Shown in pieces: positions 22,088 through 33,300 of a stretch of DNA of 64,000 bases. The stretch is from positions 5,009,501-5,073,500 of the forward strand of contig JASPKZ010010272.1 in the NCBI GenBank assembly GCA_030220185.1. Reading direction: 5' to 3'. A program made the position numbers and the translations under genes. Numbering within the stretch: the first letter of the stretch is position 1; each line of letters begins with the position of its first letter. The notes beneath the pieces are model-generated. The model saw nothing but the letters and a program-made list of their open reading frames with translations. It did not search any database and was not told where the DNA came from. Origin of the DNA: Diploptera punctata (taxonomy: Eukaryota; Arthropoda; Insecta; Blattodea; Blaberidae).

Positions 22088-22706
22088 ATGATGTTTTATT
22101 ATTGATTTAACATTTCTCCATGAAAGATAAATTATATTTGAAGAGAAAAATTTCCGCCTAGACCGGGACTCGAACCCGGGACCCTTGGCTTTCCGGGCCA
22201 AGTGCTCTACCAACTGAGCTACCGAGGCGAGTTACGATCTAGATGCAAATTTTTCTCTTATATACGTTGTAATTCCCTATCGCCAAATGCTTTTTGAAAC
22301 CATTGTTTCTATCTTTGCAAATGGCGGCTCCTTAGTTCAGAAGACATTTATTGGGAATTTAACATTACTTTATAAAGCTAGTATTTTTCTCTTCAAATAT
22401 AATTTATCTTTCATGGAGAAATGTTAAATCAATAATAAAAACATCATTAGAAGCCTTACTAGCTTTATAAAGTAATGTTAAATTCCCAATATATGTCTTC
22501 TGAACTAAGGAGCCGCCATTTGCAAAGATAGAAACAATGGTTTCAAAAAGCATTTGGCGATAGGGAATTACAACGTATATAAGAGAAAAATTTGCGTCTA
22601 GATCGTAACTCGCCTCGGTAGCTCAGTTGGTAGAGCACTTGGCCCGGAAAGCCAAGGGTCCCGGGTTCGAGTCCCGGTCTAGGCGGAAATTTTTCTCTTC
22701 AAATAT
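22088..22706. mobile_element. Head-to-head tRNA-like element, 11-bp TSD
   Basis: TSD GAATAAAATTA at 22077-22087 and 22707-22717. A minus-strand unit with tRNA-like body 22156-22228 is joined at about 22382 to a plus-strand unit with body 22612-22684. The bodies are 73 nt, open GCCTCGGTAGCTCAGTTGG and have a GGA triplet in the loop CCGGAAA. The units share TATAAGAGAAAAATTTGCG and TTTTTCTCTTCAAATAT boxes. Confidence 0.88.
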
Positions 22707-22721
22707 GAATAAAATTAAGCT

Positions 22722-22843
22722 AATAATGATATTGGGTCCACGGTTCAATTCCTGGTTCAGACATTAATTTTTCTTTTCACAATATCATTATAATATGATC
22801 CATTATTGGAACTGTGTTAAAATAACAGTATTGGGAAATGTTA
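22722..22843 (+). mobile_element. Short tRNA-tail insertion, 14-bp TSD
   Basis: TSD AATAAAATTAAGCT at 22708-22721 and 22844-22857. It contains the 3' half of a tRNA-like body (CGGTTCAATTCCTGGTTCAGAC) followed by ATTAATTTTTCTTTTC. Confidence 0.8.
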
Positions 22844-22862
22844 AATAAAATTAAGCTGTTTA

Positions 22863-22961
22863 TTTTTTATTATTTCACTCACTTCATACTTCATAGAAGT
22901 GAATAAAAAATAAACAATATTAAAAAACCTCATAGTGTTATTTCCTATCTACATAACTTAA
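22863..22961 (+). mobile_element. Minimal 99-bp PLE-tail palindrome, 12-bp TSD
   Basis: TSD TTAAGCTGTTTA at 22851-22862 and 22962-22973. It reads TTTTTTATTATTTCACTCAC then CTTCATAGAAGTGAATAAA and ends AACCTCATAGTGTTATTTCC plus TATCTACATAACTTAA. This is the shortest complete inserted unit in the window. Confidence 0.85.
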
Positions 22962-23394
22962 TTAAGCTGTTTACTCACAAATCATTATTTAAATATAGTT
23001 ATTTAAAAATATTCATATATTTAATGTAAACGGCAATGTTTGAAAACGAATGAGAAACATTTATGTTTCACTTGTTCATCACTGCAACCAGATAATATTA
23101 TTTATTGCCAAAGGATCACAATATTGTAGAATGCACCCTAGTGGAGAAAAAATGAAACGCATCAAACTGTATATTAATTAATTTCTGATGTCCTATGATG
23201 TAAATATGCCAATTATATTTTTATGGAACGTTATTACCTGGAAAATAATATGTTTAAGAAAGTGCAAACAATGTTTTTTTTGGTATAATCAATTGCTACA
23301 AATGTTTTTATATTATATCCCACAAGCACTATCTGTTTACATTCGTGCACTATATATACAATCTGGTAGCCGTATTTCTTAGAGAATCAGTCAC

Positions 23395-23960
23395 TGCAAA
23401 ATAAATTAGCACCGAAAAATAACCACAGTTTAAATAAACTAATAAAAACAACAAAAATGAAAAAAGAAAAACTGATAAAAAAATCAGGAATATATCAAAT
23501 TGAATGTACGGGTTGTGAAAAGATATATATAGGAAAAACAAAAAGAAACCTAAAAATTAGAACCAAGAGCACATAAGAAATATTAAAAATGGGGAAATAG
23601 AAAAATCTGCAGTTGCTACTCATGTTTGGTCTGAAAAACATAATATAAATTTGGACACTAAATTATTAAAACAGTTAGAAAATAGAAAATAGCTATTTGG
23701 CAAAAAAATCTATATTCAGAAGAACAAAAACAGAGTTATGAATTTCAAAATACCGACAGAATGTGACCTCGTTTGGAGGTTCTTTGGCCAACCTAGGAGG
23801 GAGCTGACATTGACATTCAACCAGTCTGGGCAAGATGCTGAGGATGATTAGGATCCAATCGAAACATGTTCAAGAACAAATCAACATTAATATTGAGGTA
23901 AGATAAACAGACTCAAAATAATATAACCCAATTACATGTCAATGAAAAAAAAAAAAAAAA
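23395..23960 (+). mobile_element. Penelope-like element 3' part with GIY-YIG domain
   Basis: Starts in the connector LAPKNNHSLNKLIK, then KKSGIYQIECTGCEKIYIGKTKRNL: a GIY...YIG endonuclease block with the CxxC pair seen in PLE endonucleases. A frameshift follows, then NGEIEKSAVATHVWSEKH. The hammerhead at 23836-23874 and GAGGTAAGAT close the copy. The PLE endonuclease nicks DNA for target-primed reverse transcription. This copy lacks the reverse transcriptase and is inactive. Confidence 0.88.
23836..23874 (+). ncRNA. Hammerhead ribozyme
   Basis: CTGAGGA (23838-23844), T, stem II GATT (846-849) / AATC (857-860) around AGGATCC, GAA (861-863), ACATGT (864-869), T17, CAAG. Confidence 0.7.
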
Positions 23961-24012
23961 CAATATACTTCTAAATTACACTTACGCAAACAAAATTATG
24001 TATAATTAAAGA

Positions 24013-24018
24013 TTTATT
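24013..24018 (-). terminator. Possible PPP6R poly(A) signal
   Basis: AATAAA on the minus strand, 166 nt downstream of the stop codon. Position is plausible; no other support. A longer 3' UTR is equally possible. Confidence 0.3.
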
Positions 24019-24183
24019 CTAAAAAGTATGGACTTAAAAAACAACTGCAGAGATTAAATTGGCAAGGAAATGTAACTTAAATATTTAATCAACATAGTTT
24101 TCCAACCCTTATCAAAATTAACATTTTTCTAGAATAATTTCCACCTTCAGTCATTCCTACAAATTTTAATTTCAAACGTAAGC

Positions 24184-24343
24184 TTACATTGATGGTTGAT
24201 TTGTGTTGTCAACAACTTCATTTGTGCCCTTCTTATCAGTTTCCTGAATTGGGCCATTTTCTTTTGGGGAAGTGTCAGTCTCTAGATGGTGTATATCTCC
24301 TTCTCCACTACCACTTGCCATTAGACCCTGTGCTGATAGGAAC
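24184..24343 (-). CDS. PPP6R3: PPP6R terminal exon
   Basis: Acceptor TTTTTAG at 24346-24344; the first G completes an Arg codon, then FLSAQGLMASGSGEGD and a polar Glu/Asp/Asn-rich tail to TAA (24186-24184). The stop is followed by non-coding AT-rich sequence. Confidence 0.85.
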
Positions 24344-27300
24344 CTAAAAATTAATATTCTAATTTAAAATAAATAAATAAAAACGCACAAAAAAAAAAGA
24401 GATTTCATATATATCCAATAATAAATAAAGTGTAATTAAAACCAAAATCAGTTCATAATGTGACTCAATTCTCATGGTAATCTCAAAACATAAATTGATA
24501 ATAAAAAAAAAACTGATATAAAAGAAATTATATTTGAAGAGAAAAATTATACACTCAGACTGGGGCTTGAATCCAGGACCTTTGGCTGAGCAAATGCATT
24601 TGCAAGATAGAAGCAAAGGTTTCATAGCATTTGGACCTTTACTTAATAAGGAATGAACTACAAGCAAAAATTGAATTCAATATATATAGGAAGGATACTC
24701 ATACAGACAATTATATAAAATCTTCAGGTTTCAATCATATTGTGCATAAACATGGAATTTTCAACAGTTTGATATATAGATTATTAAATGTTCCATTAAA
24801 TGAAGAAGATTTTTAAGAAAGAATACAACCACATTTTGAACATAGCCAATTTAAATGGTTTTGGAAAAGAAATAATTATAAATAAATTAAAGAAATTCAG
24901 ACAACAAAAAAGATTAAAAGAATACACTGCCCTGCAATCTGATTCAAAGAAAGAAAATAATTTAAGAAAATTACTTATCATGCTGAAATACATAACAAAT
25001 TTTAAAAAATTTTCAAGAAATTCAATATTACATTGGCACCGATAAATAAATTTAGCCTCGGTAATCTATTAAGAACTAATAAGAAATTAAAAGAAGAATG
25101 CAAAGTGAATGACCTAATTATTATTGCAAAGATAGAAGCTATGGTTTCAAGCATTTGGCGCGAGGGAATTACAACGTACATAAGAGAAAAATTTGCATCT
25201 AGATCGTAACTCGCCTCGATAGCTCAGTTGGTAGAGCACTTGGCCCGGAAAGCCAAGGGTCCCGAGTTCGAGTCCCGGTCTAGGCGAAAATTTTTCTCTT
25301 CAAATATAATTTATCCTTCAATGAGAAGTGTTAAATTAATAATAAAATCGTCAATACAAATATATTATGAATTTGATGTTTAAATATTGGGACATCCACA
25401 GATATACGTGGGAACAATACACTAAAGGTCTAAGATCGATAACTGATTATGTAATGGTGATGAAACTGAGAAATATTATAGTTCAAGATGTTAGAGTAAA
25501 TCGAGGACCCGAATGTGGAACGGATCATTATATGCTGTCAACTAGGATAGTATGCCCTATAAACAGGCAAAAGGTAAATAAAGATCAAAATATAGAAATA
25601 GAAAATGAATTAGAAAAATGTTGATATAATCTACATTTACTACAAGATGAGAGTATTAAAAATCTATATGCCCAACGCCTCACCGAAAAATTAAAATTTG
25701 ATGAAGATTGGAACTCTGTCGTTATTTATGAACATTTGAAAAAAATATATACATGAAGCAGCGAGAGAAGCACTTGTCTGGAAAATGATAAACACCATAA
25801 AAACCATTGGGTGAATAAGGAAATACTTGATATCATAACAGAAAAGAAAAATGCATATAAAAAATATTTAAGTTCCAAGAAAGATGAAGATTATCAAAGT
25901 TATAACATACTTAAAAGAAAGGTTAAAGCAGAAGTCGGGAAACATAAAAAAGAAATGTGGAATAGGGTATGTGGAGAAATTGAGCATACAGTAGGCTATT
26001 CAAAGTCAGCCCAAGCATGGAGGACAATTACAAACATGCGAAATGACAATATGACAAAGAGTTTTAATTTAGTACCAATAAAAACTTTTCAGGAATATTT
26101 TAAAATGCTTTTAACAGAAACTAGGAGAAAATTTATAGACTATGCTACACTGGATAATGGAAAGGGTGACTTAATAGAACCTATAACAGAAGAGGAGGTA
26201 AGAAACGTGTTGAGAACAGCAAAAAATGGAAAAGCGGCAGGTCCAGGAGGAATAACCATGGAACTAATTAAATATGGTGGTTCAGGAATTATAAGAATTT
26301 TAACTAGACTTTTTAACCAAGTGACCAGTCTGCAGGAGAGGAGACCATTGGACATCAGTTGTGAACGTGAACAGCATTGAGAATGTCACAAATACAGTGA
26401 CGAAATCTAGATATGCAAGGGAGTTAAGAAGTATGAGGTGAGTCAAGAAACAACTACACAAAATTAAAATAAACCTCATAGTGTTATTTCCTACCTACAT
26501 AACTTAATATAATTTACATACCTATAATTATCTATAAGCTGCTGTTGATGTTGTTCTCCTAAAGAAGCATTAGGATTGGCATTGTCATCTGAACCTAAGT
26601 CTGGGCTGAAATAGAATGATTCATATTACTTTTTCATAATTATAGAGGATGTTACTAAATTTACCCGAAATATAAGAGGACCTTTAACCCCAAAATCTGA
26701 AATAAAAAAATTGTGACCATCTTATAATCACCAACTATGAAATAAGCCTGGCCAAAGTCAATGTTTTTACATTGCATTGTAGGCCACATATTTGCCAGCT
26801 GTTGAGGTTAATATTTTTATGTTGGGCAATACACAGCTGCTGGCTTAGAAATTATTGCAGATGCAGCAATGTACAAATAATATGCAGTGGAAATTAAATA
26901 TAACATGAAAGCCAATACAAAAGCTGGAAAGAAATTGCTTTGGTAAAAAGTATCTTGACAATGAGATTAACAAAATTGTAGGAGAAAAGTTGAGTGGAAA
27001 ATTTTCTTATGGGTATTAAAATGAATGATAAAAGTTAGAAATCCAGATAATGTAAAAAGCTGCAGTAAAGTACTGTAATAAGAATTAAATGAATTGTGAT
27101 TTCTTCTTACTTCATACTTCTATGTTTTTTTAAACACAGCACTGCAGTATCAGCAACCCATTGTCACCATCCTCAGCTGTTTTTTATTTAAAAAAACCAT
27201 ACTAGAACCATGAGCTTTGAGATTCCAGACAAATTGAGCTTGATTACAAAGTTCTTAAAAAATACCAGTTTAGAAAATGATTCATTCAAAAGAATACCAG

Positions 27301-30300
27301 ATGGCAGTTTGGATAATTACCGGCAAAAGAAAAAATTGACAGTCGTGAAAACAGCCGAGGATAGTGACAATGGTCGCTGATACTGCAGTGCTGTGTTTAA
27401 GAAATCACGATTCATTTTATTCTTATTAATTAAACCTCATAATGTTAAAAATTCTCAAATTTAATATATAAATCTTAAAGGCATCTTTAAAATTGGGGGG
27501 GGGGGTCCATCTTATATTCAGGTAAATATGATAAGTGAATAGTTGTCCCAAAACAGATCTAACCCATAAACTGCTACTCGTGGCTTGATTAACTTCTTCT
27601 GTCATTTTGTCACTTCTAAGTACCAATAAAAATCAACATCCCAGATAGTAAGAAATCTGGAATTTATCAAATAAATTGCAATGATTGTAGCAAAGTATAC
27701 ATAGGAAAAACAAAAAGGAATTTGGAAACACGCACTAAAGAACATTTTACAAACATTAAAAATTGTGAAATTGAAAAATCAGCAATTGCTGCACATAGTT
27801 TGCTAGAATATCATAAAATTGAAAAAGAGGCAAAACTTTTGAAACAATTAGATAAACCATTGGAATTGACAATTTGGGAAAAGATATTCATTCAAAAGAA
27901 TAAATATCGATCTATGAACTTCGATATACCGGTGAATAAAAATTTAATTTCAAAATTTATAATCCCAACCAAAGATGACAGCACAAGAAGTGATGTCCTT
28001 AGAGAAATCAACAACCAGAGAATTTCATCAGTGGAAGTCATGACTGAAGAGGGATAAGATATTGTCTGAAACCGTCGGTATCAAAGAAATTTGAAATTGT
28101 ATGAGGTGAGTCGTTAAAAATATATTCTTCACTCACTATTAATATAGATCACAATTCGCTTGAATGCCAACTTTTAAAGATAAATAAAACAGGTCTGGAA
28201 TAGAGCAGGGTAGTTTTACATGCACCATTCCGTGATATTCTACAGATATATCACTTAATCCACTGAAAACCCAACTTTCAAATTTTTATGAGTTAGATCT
28301 CATTTCGGGGCAACTATTCAATTACAAAACAATAAAAAATTCTATAGTGAAGAGCAACTCACACATTATCCTCCTATGATTGTGTGTCCGTTTAAATGAA
28401 TGTTAAATTATTTGGGATTATCGAAAATGAAGAAAATTCCATGTCAGAAAATAAGAAATATGATAGATGCAAAGGAAACAATCATCAAAAGAATTATACA
28501 AAGATCTACAGGACAAGATAAATTAAAATGTTTCATACCTCTTCTCATAACCAATCTTCTAAGGATACTGCAATTTCAAAGCCTTGGCGGTTTCATCTTC
28601 AGTACTGTCTTGACGACTGATGTTATGTTGATCGGAAGAACTACTTCTTCTTCCCTCTGTTGGTGGATCGAGGGAAGAAGAAGTAGTTCTTCCAATCAAT
28701 GTAACACCAGTCGTCAAAATAGTATTGAAGCTGTCAAGGCTTTGAAATCGCAATATACTTAGAAGATTGGTTATGAGGAGAGGAATGAAACATTTTAATT
28801 CATCTTAAATTAAAACTTATAGCGATTTATTCCTATAAAAGTACAATCCATAGGACAGTTGGGACATGTGATGAGAATAAGGGATGGCACCATATCCTGG
28901 CGGAGAGAACAAGGGAGGAAGGAAAATATGCTGAAAGGAATGAGAAGCAGAGGACTAATTTTGGAAGGTACATTGGAGTGGAGACCAAGCTGGTATTTAA
29001 GAACCAACCAAGCTTTCTAAGCCATGCCATCTCCATCTTCCATAAGCTGAGAGGCTCTCATCTTTCAATTGTTTACAGAATTTTTAAAAAATAAATATCT
29101 TATATTTGAAGAGAAACTTTTTTTCTCTTCAAATATAATTTATCCTTCAGTGAGAAGTGTTAAATTAATAATAAAAACATCAATAGAAGCCCTATTGGCT
29201 TTATAAAGTAGTGTTAAATTCCCAATAAATGTCTTCTTAACTAAGAAGCCGTCATTTGCAAAGATAGAAGCAAAGGTTTCAAAGCATTTGGCACGAGGGA
29301 ATTACAATGTATATAAGAGAAAAATTTGCATTTAGATCGCAACTCGTCTCGGTAGCTCAGTTGGTAGAGCATTTGGCCCAGAAAGCCGAAGATCCCGGAT
29401 TCGAGTCTCGGTCTAGGAGAAAATTTCTCTCTTCAAATATAATTTATCCTTCAGTGAGAAGTGTTAAATTAATAATAAAAACATCAATAAATATCTTGTT
29501 AGCACACGATGTTGAATAGAGTGAGCCAGTTAGAATAGGTTCTGCATGACCCATATAATTAATTACGGAGAGACGGGCTGAGAGTTGCTCTTCGTGGAAA
29601 GCTTGATTCTTGAATACCGGCCTAAGAGTTACCTATCTGTCAGGCTGTCTCATAAGTAATGTAGATTTTAAGGTAATGTTGAATATCTGGTGGAATTTTC
29701 AAGGTGTTGTTCACTGGGAGTTTATTCCAAAAAGATGTAGGGTCGAATTTATAAACACATTAGACCGTAAAAGGCGTTCTCTGCTGAGAAAGTTTTATCC
29801 TAATACATTTTGCTTACTCAGAAATCTATTCATGCGATAATAATTGTAAGCTACCTGATGAGGTAACTTAAGATCATAGCTCAAGATAGAAACTTATCGT
29901 GAGAATCCCGAAGGGAACCGTTGTAGTTTGAAACCTTGCCGCTTTATCCAAGATGTCGGACCTTGAAGACTTCGATCATGTTTTCGGTATATGCGGAGAA
30001 GAGGAATTTGATAGAGTCTACCAAAGAATTCAACTGGAAGAACAGGAGAATTGGCGTAATATTGTGCAATGCAGACGTCGTTATATACGGTATTATTTGT
30101 GGGACGCAAGCGTAAATGCGTTCCTCTATAGCAGACGAAAATAATGGAAGTGGTTTTATCGCTGAGAATTCTGGATATTACAAAAATGTCGACTTTCATG
30201 CATGACCGGTAAGTCGGCCGTTAATTCGATCTCAGCAATTGCTCACGGTGAGTCAGCTCACCAGTGATTGGAAGTAATTTGAGTAGAGAGTAATGTAAAT

Positions 30301-33300
30301 ATGTAATAAAAAATAATTTATCTTTCATTGAGAAATGTTAAATTAATAATAAAAACATCAGAGAGTAATGTATTTGCATGCGGCCCGTAAAATCGATGTG
30401 GATCTTTATTCTCAACAACTGGAACGAGTTAATGAAATTTTTAGAATTGTGGGTTCAATCAACTCTGACTGGACCCCAAATTGCTTGAACAACCATGACA
30501 AATTTTTAGGAATTGGGAGAAATCAAATTGCTACCATAACCAGCATATAGCCCTGATCTTGTACCTTCATATTACCATCTGTTTTGATTCTATGGCCCAA
30601 TTTTTACATGATACGGAGGGTTGTTTCTGATCTCTGATAACAAATGATTTTTAAGTTTTACCTTAAGAAAAGCCGTGTCTCCACCATCGAACATGCTCTT
30701 TGATGGACTCTTCATCCGAGCTATGGTTCGGCATCGGAGTTTCCACTGCAGAAGACTCTTATGCAGCACAACCATATCTAGAAGTTCCCACTCCTCTTTA
30801 CACGCTTTCCAGAGACAGTCTATTGTTCGAGGATGCCTGTTTCCCAGTGCCCCTTTGAAGAGGCCAAAGGCACAAAAGTCCATCGGCGATGCATCAGGAG
30901 ACTTCACTGGGATGTTGCAGAATGGAATAGCATGTATCCCAGTTTCCTGCTCCATTCTCTCCAGGAGCGCCAAGGTTGAACCCGAAGTGTGACTGGAGGC
31001 CTTGTCTTGGTGCACCCAGAACTTGGTTTTTGTCTGTACCACAGAGAGCTGGGATTTCAGTCGGGTAACTTGGAGTGAGAACTTCTTCCTGGTAGTACTG
31101 GGAGTTGATTTTGGCCTTTTTAGCTATTCTACAAATGGTCAGTTTTTCATTGTAGCAATATCCCCCGATGACCATAAATCCATTGGAGAAACGTTCTCTG
31201 CATTCGGCATACCACTTTTGAAATTTTTTTTTTCACCCCTTTCTCTATAGTAAATTGCCCGGGTTTGTTGCGTCTCCTAGATAAACATATGCTTCATTAA
31301 GTGTGACCAAAAGATTTCCATTTTTCTCCTGCCAGGTGCTTTTCATAGAATTTCCTGCTGTTGGTGCGGCATTCGGCAATGTGACGTGGCAACAATTTAT
31401 TAACCCTGCTTTTGTGGCGCTTCTCCATGTTTAAATCTTTCTTTATTATGGTTTTTACAGTTTTAAGGGATATTCCCTATCTGTTCGCTATCACCCTTTG
31501 TGTGGCAGGGTTACCACCAGAGATAAGGGACTTGACCTTTCTGATTACATCTGGGGTGCGGGTAGCAGCAGGTCATGGATTTGCCTGTTTTTTTTTCCTT
31601 TTGGAATTAATCCCAAGTGACCCTTTCCCTTTTTATTAAGCACTGAGCTAATTCCACACTTTGACACCACAAAATTACGTTTCTTGCAAGCCTCAATAAT
31701 CGCGGAATAACTATAATTAGCATCGGAAAGGGCAGTAATATACCCTTCCCAAAACGGGTCTATCTGCTTAGGCATTATGAGAACAACACGCGTGCGAGTG
31801 TAATAGAAGCAGCACTGGTTTGATCACCTTGCATGCTCCTGTCCTGATGACTCACACTCCGTCACAATCTACTTGGTAAATCGTTTTCAGAGATTGGAAA
31901 CAACCCTCCGTATTTTGAAAACATTGAAGATGTGGAAGTGGATATCAACAAATTCTCCGCATCAAAAACTAGACACTGGTACCATCCTGGGATAATAAAT
32001 CTAGCTGAAAGATGGCTTACAACTGTGACAACTGCTAAGGATGGGAGTGATGACTTTTGATACCATGGTTGGTTCTGTGTTAAATAACATAGATATATGA
32101 GGTAAGAAGAATTCACCAGAATCTGATTTTTACACCATAAGTTATCGGTAACATTGCAACAAAACATCTACAAAAAAGCCATTCAATAGTTACATTATTT
32201 GCAGTGAAAGAAATAATTAGCATATCCCGTAATTCCTCACAGAATATTGAACAATTAGATACCTTTTCTCTGGTACCAATGTCTGAGTTACACGGTCTGA
32301 GGTAAGTTTAGAATCTTGCTCTAGAAGCCTGCCAGCAGGCCCCTTCTCAGCCATATTTGCTGTATCAGGAATGGCTATCATTGTAGTTCCTGAAAAACAA
32401 ATCCAACAGAACTTATCAACAAATTATTTGACTTTTTTTTTTATTGATTTAACATTTCTCACTGAAAGATACAAGGCGTGATCAATAAGTTTCTGGAATG
32501 AGGCCATAAACACAACACTTCAAAGTTTCTATTCAGCACTGTCACCCTCGAAGTAGTCACCTCGGGAGTTGATACACTTGTCCCAGCGCTTCTGCCAATG
32601 CTGGAAGCACTTCTGGAAGTCGTCTTCTTTAAATGTGTCCAATGCCTTCTGCGATTCGCGTTGGATGACATCAATGTCCTCAAAACAATGTCCTCGGAGC
32701 CGAATTTTTAGCCGTGGGAACAGGAAAAAGTCTGCTGGAGCCAGATCTGGAGAATAGGCTGGATGGGGAACAGTACTCTCATCCTATTTTTGTCCAAAAA
32801 CTGGCAGACAGAAATTGCTTTGTGCGCGGGCGCATTGTCGTGATGCAGGAACCAGTCACCAGTCCTCCATTTCTCTGGCCGTTTGCGTCGCACACTCTCC
32901 CTCAATCTTTGCAACACTTGTTTGTAGTACACTGGATTCACTGTTTGACCCCGTGGTACAAATTCCTTATGCACAATTCCATTAATGTCAAAAAAAAAAA
33001 ACAATCATCATTGACTTCACATTCGATCGAACTTGTCTGGCTTTCTTGGGGCGTGGAGATGCAGGACTCTTCCATTGCGAAGACTGTTGTTTAGTTTCTG
33101 GATCGTAGCCATAAATCCATGTTTCATCACCAGTAATAACCTTTTCCATGAACCGTGGGTCATTTTTAAGCTGTTCTTTAAGATCTGTGCAGGCAATCAC
33201 ACGACTTTCCTTACGGTCATTTGAAAGGAGGCAGGGCACGAACTTCGCAGCAATTCTTCGCATGTTCAAATTGTTTTTCAAAATGCTTTGAACACTTCCA

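Larger units (their letters stand above)
21998..23377. repeat. Dispersed ~0.5-kb repeat, copy interrupted by three insertions
   Basis: ATTATCATAAGTAATGCCAT..GATTTCCAATTTATC through GGGCTATTTAACGAATAAAATTA, continuing after 22962 as AAGCTGTTTACTCACAAATC and on to 23377. The uninterrupted relative is 37129-37660. Direct comparison defines the three insertions at 22088-22706, 22722-22843 and 22863-22961. Confidence 0.85.

Noticed and set aside
22612..22684. Functional tRNA gene (GGA anticodon, Ser)
   Set aside because: Although acceptor, D and T arms fold, the loop CCGGAAA lacks U33, there is an extra pair in the anticodon stem, the long variable arm expected for tRNA-Ser is missing, and copies are part of a mobile unit.
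29855..29900. CTGATGAGGTAAC with downstream GAAAC as another hammerhead
   Set aside because: No stem II pairing between the core halves and no self-complementary stem III; not near a PLE tail box.
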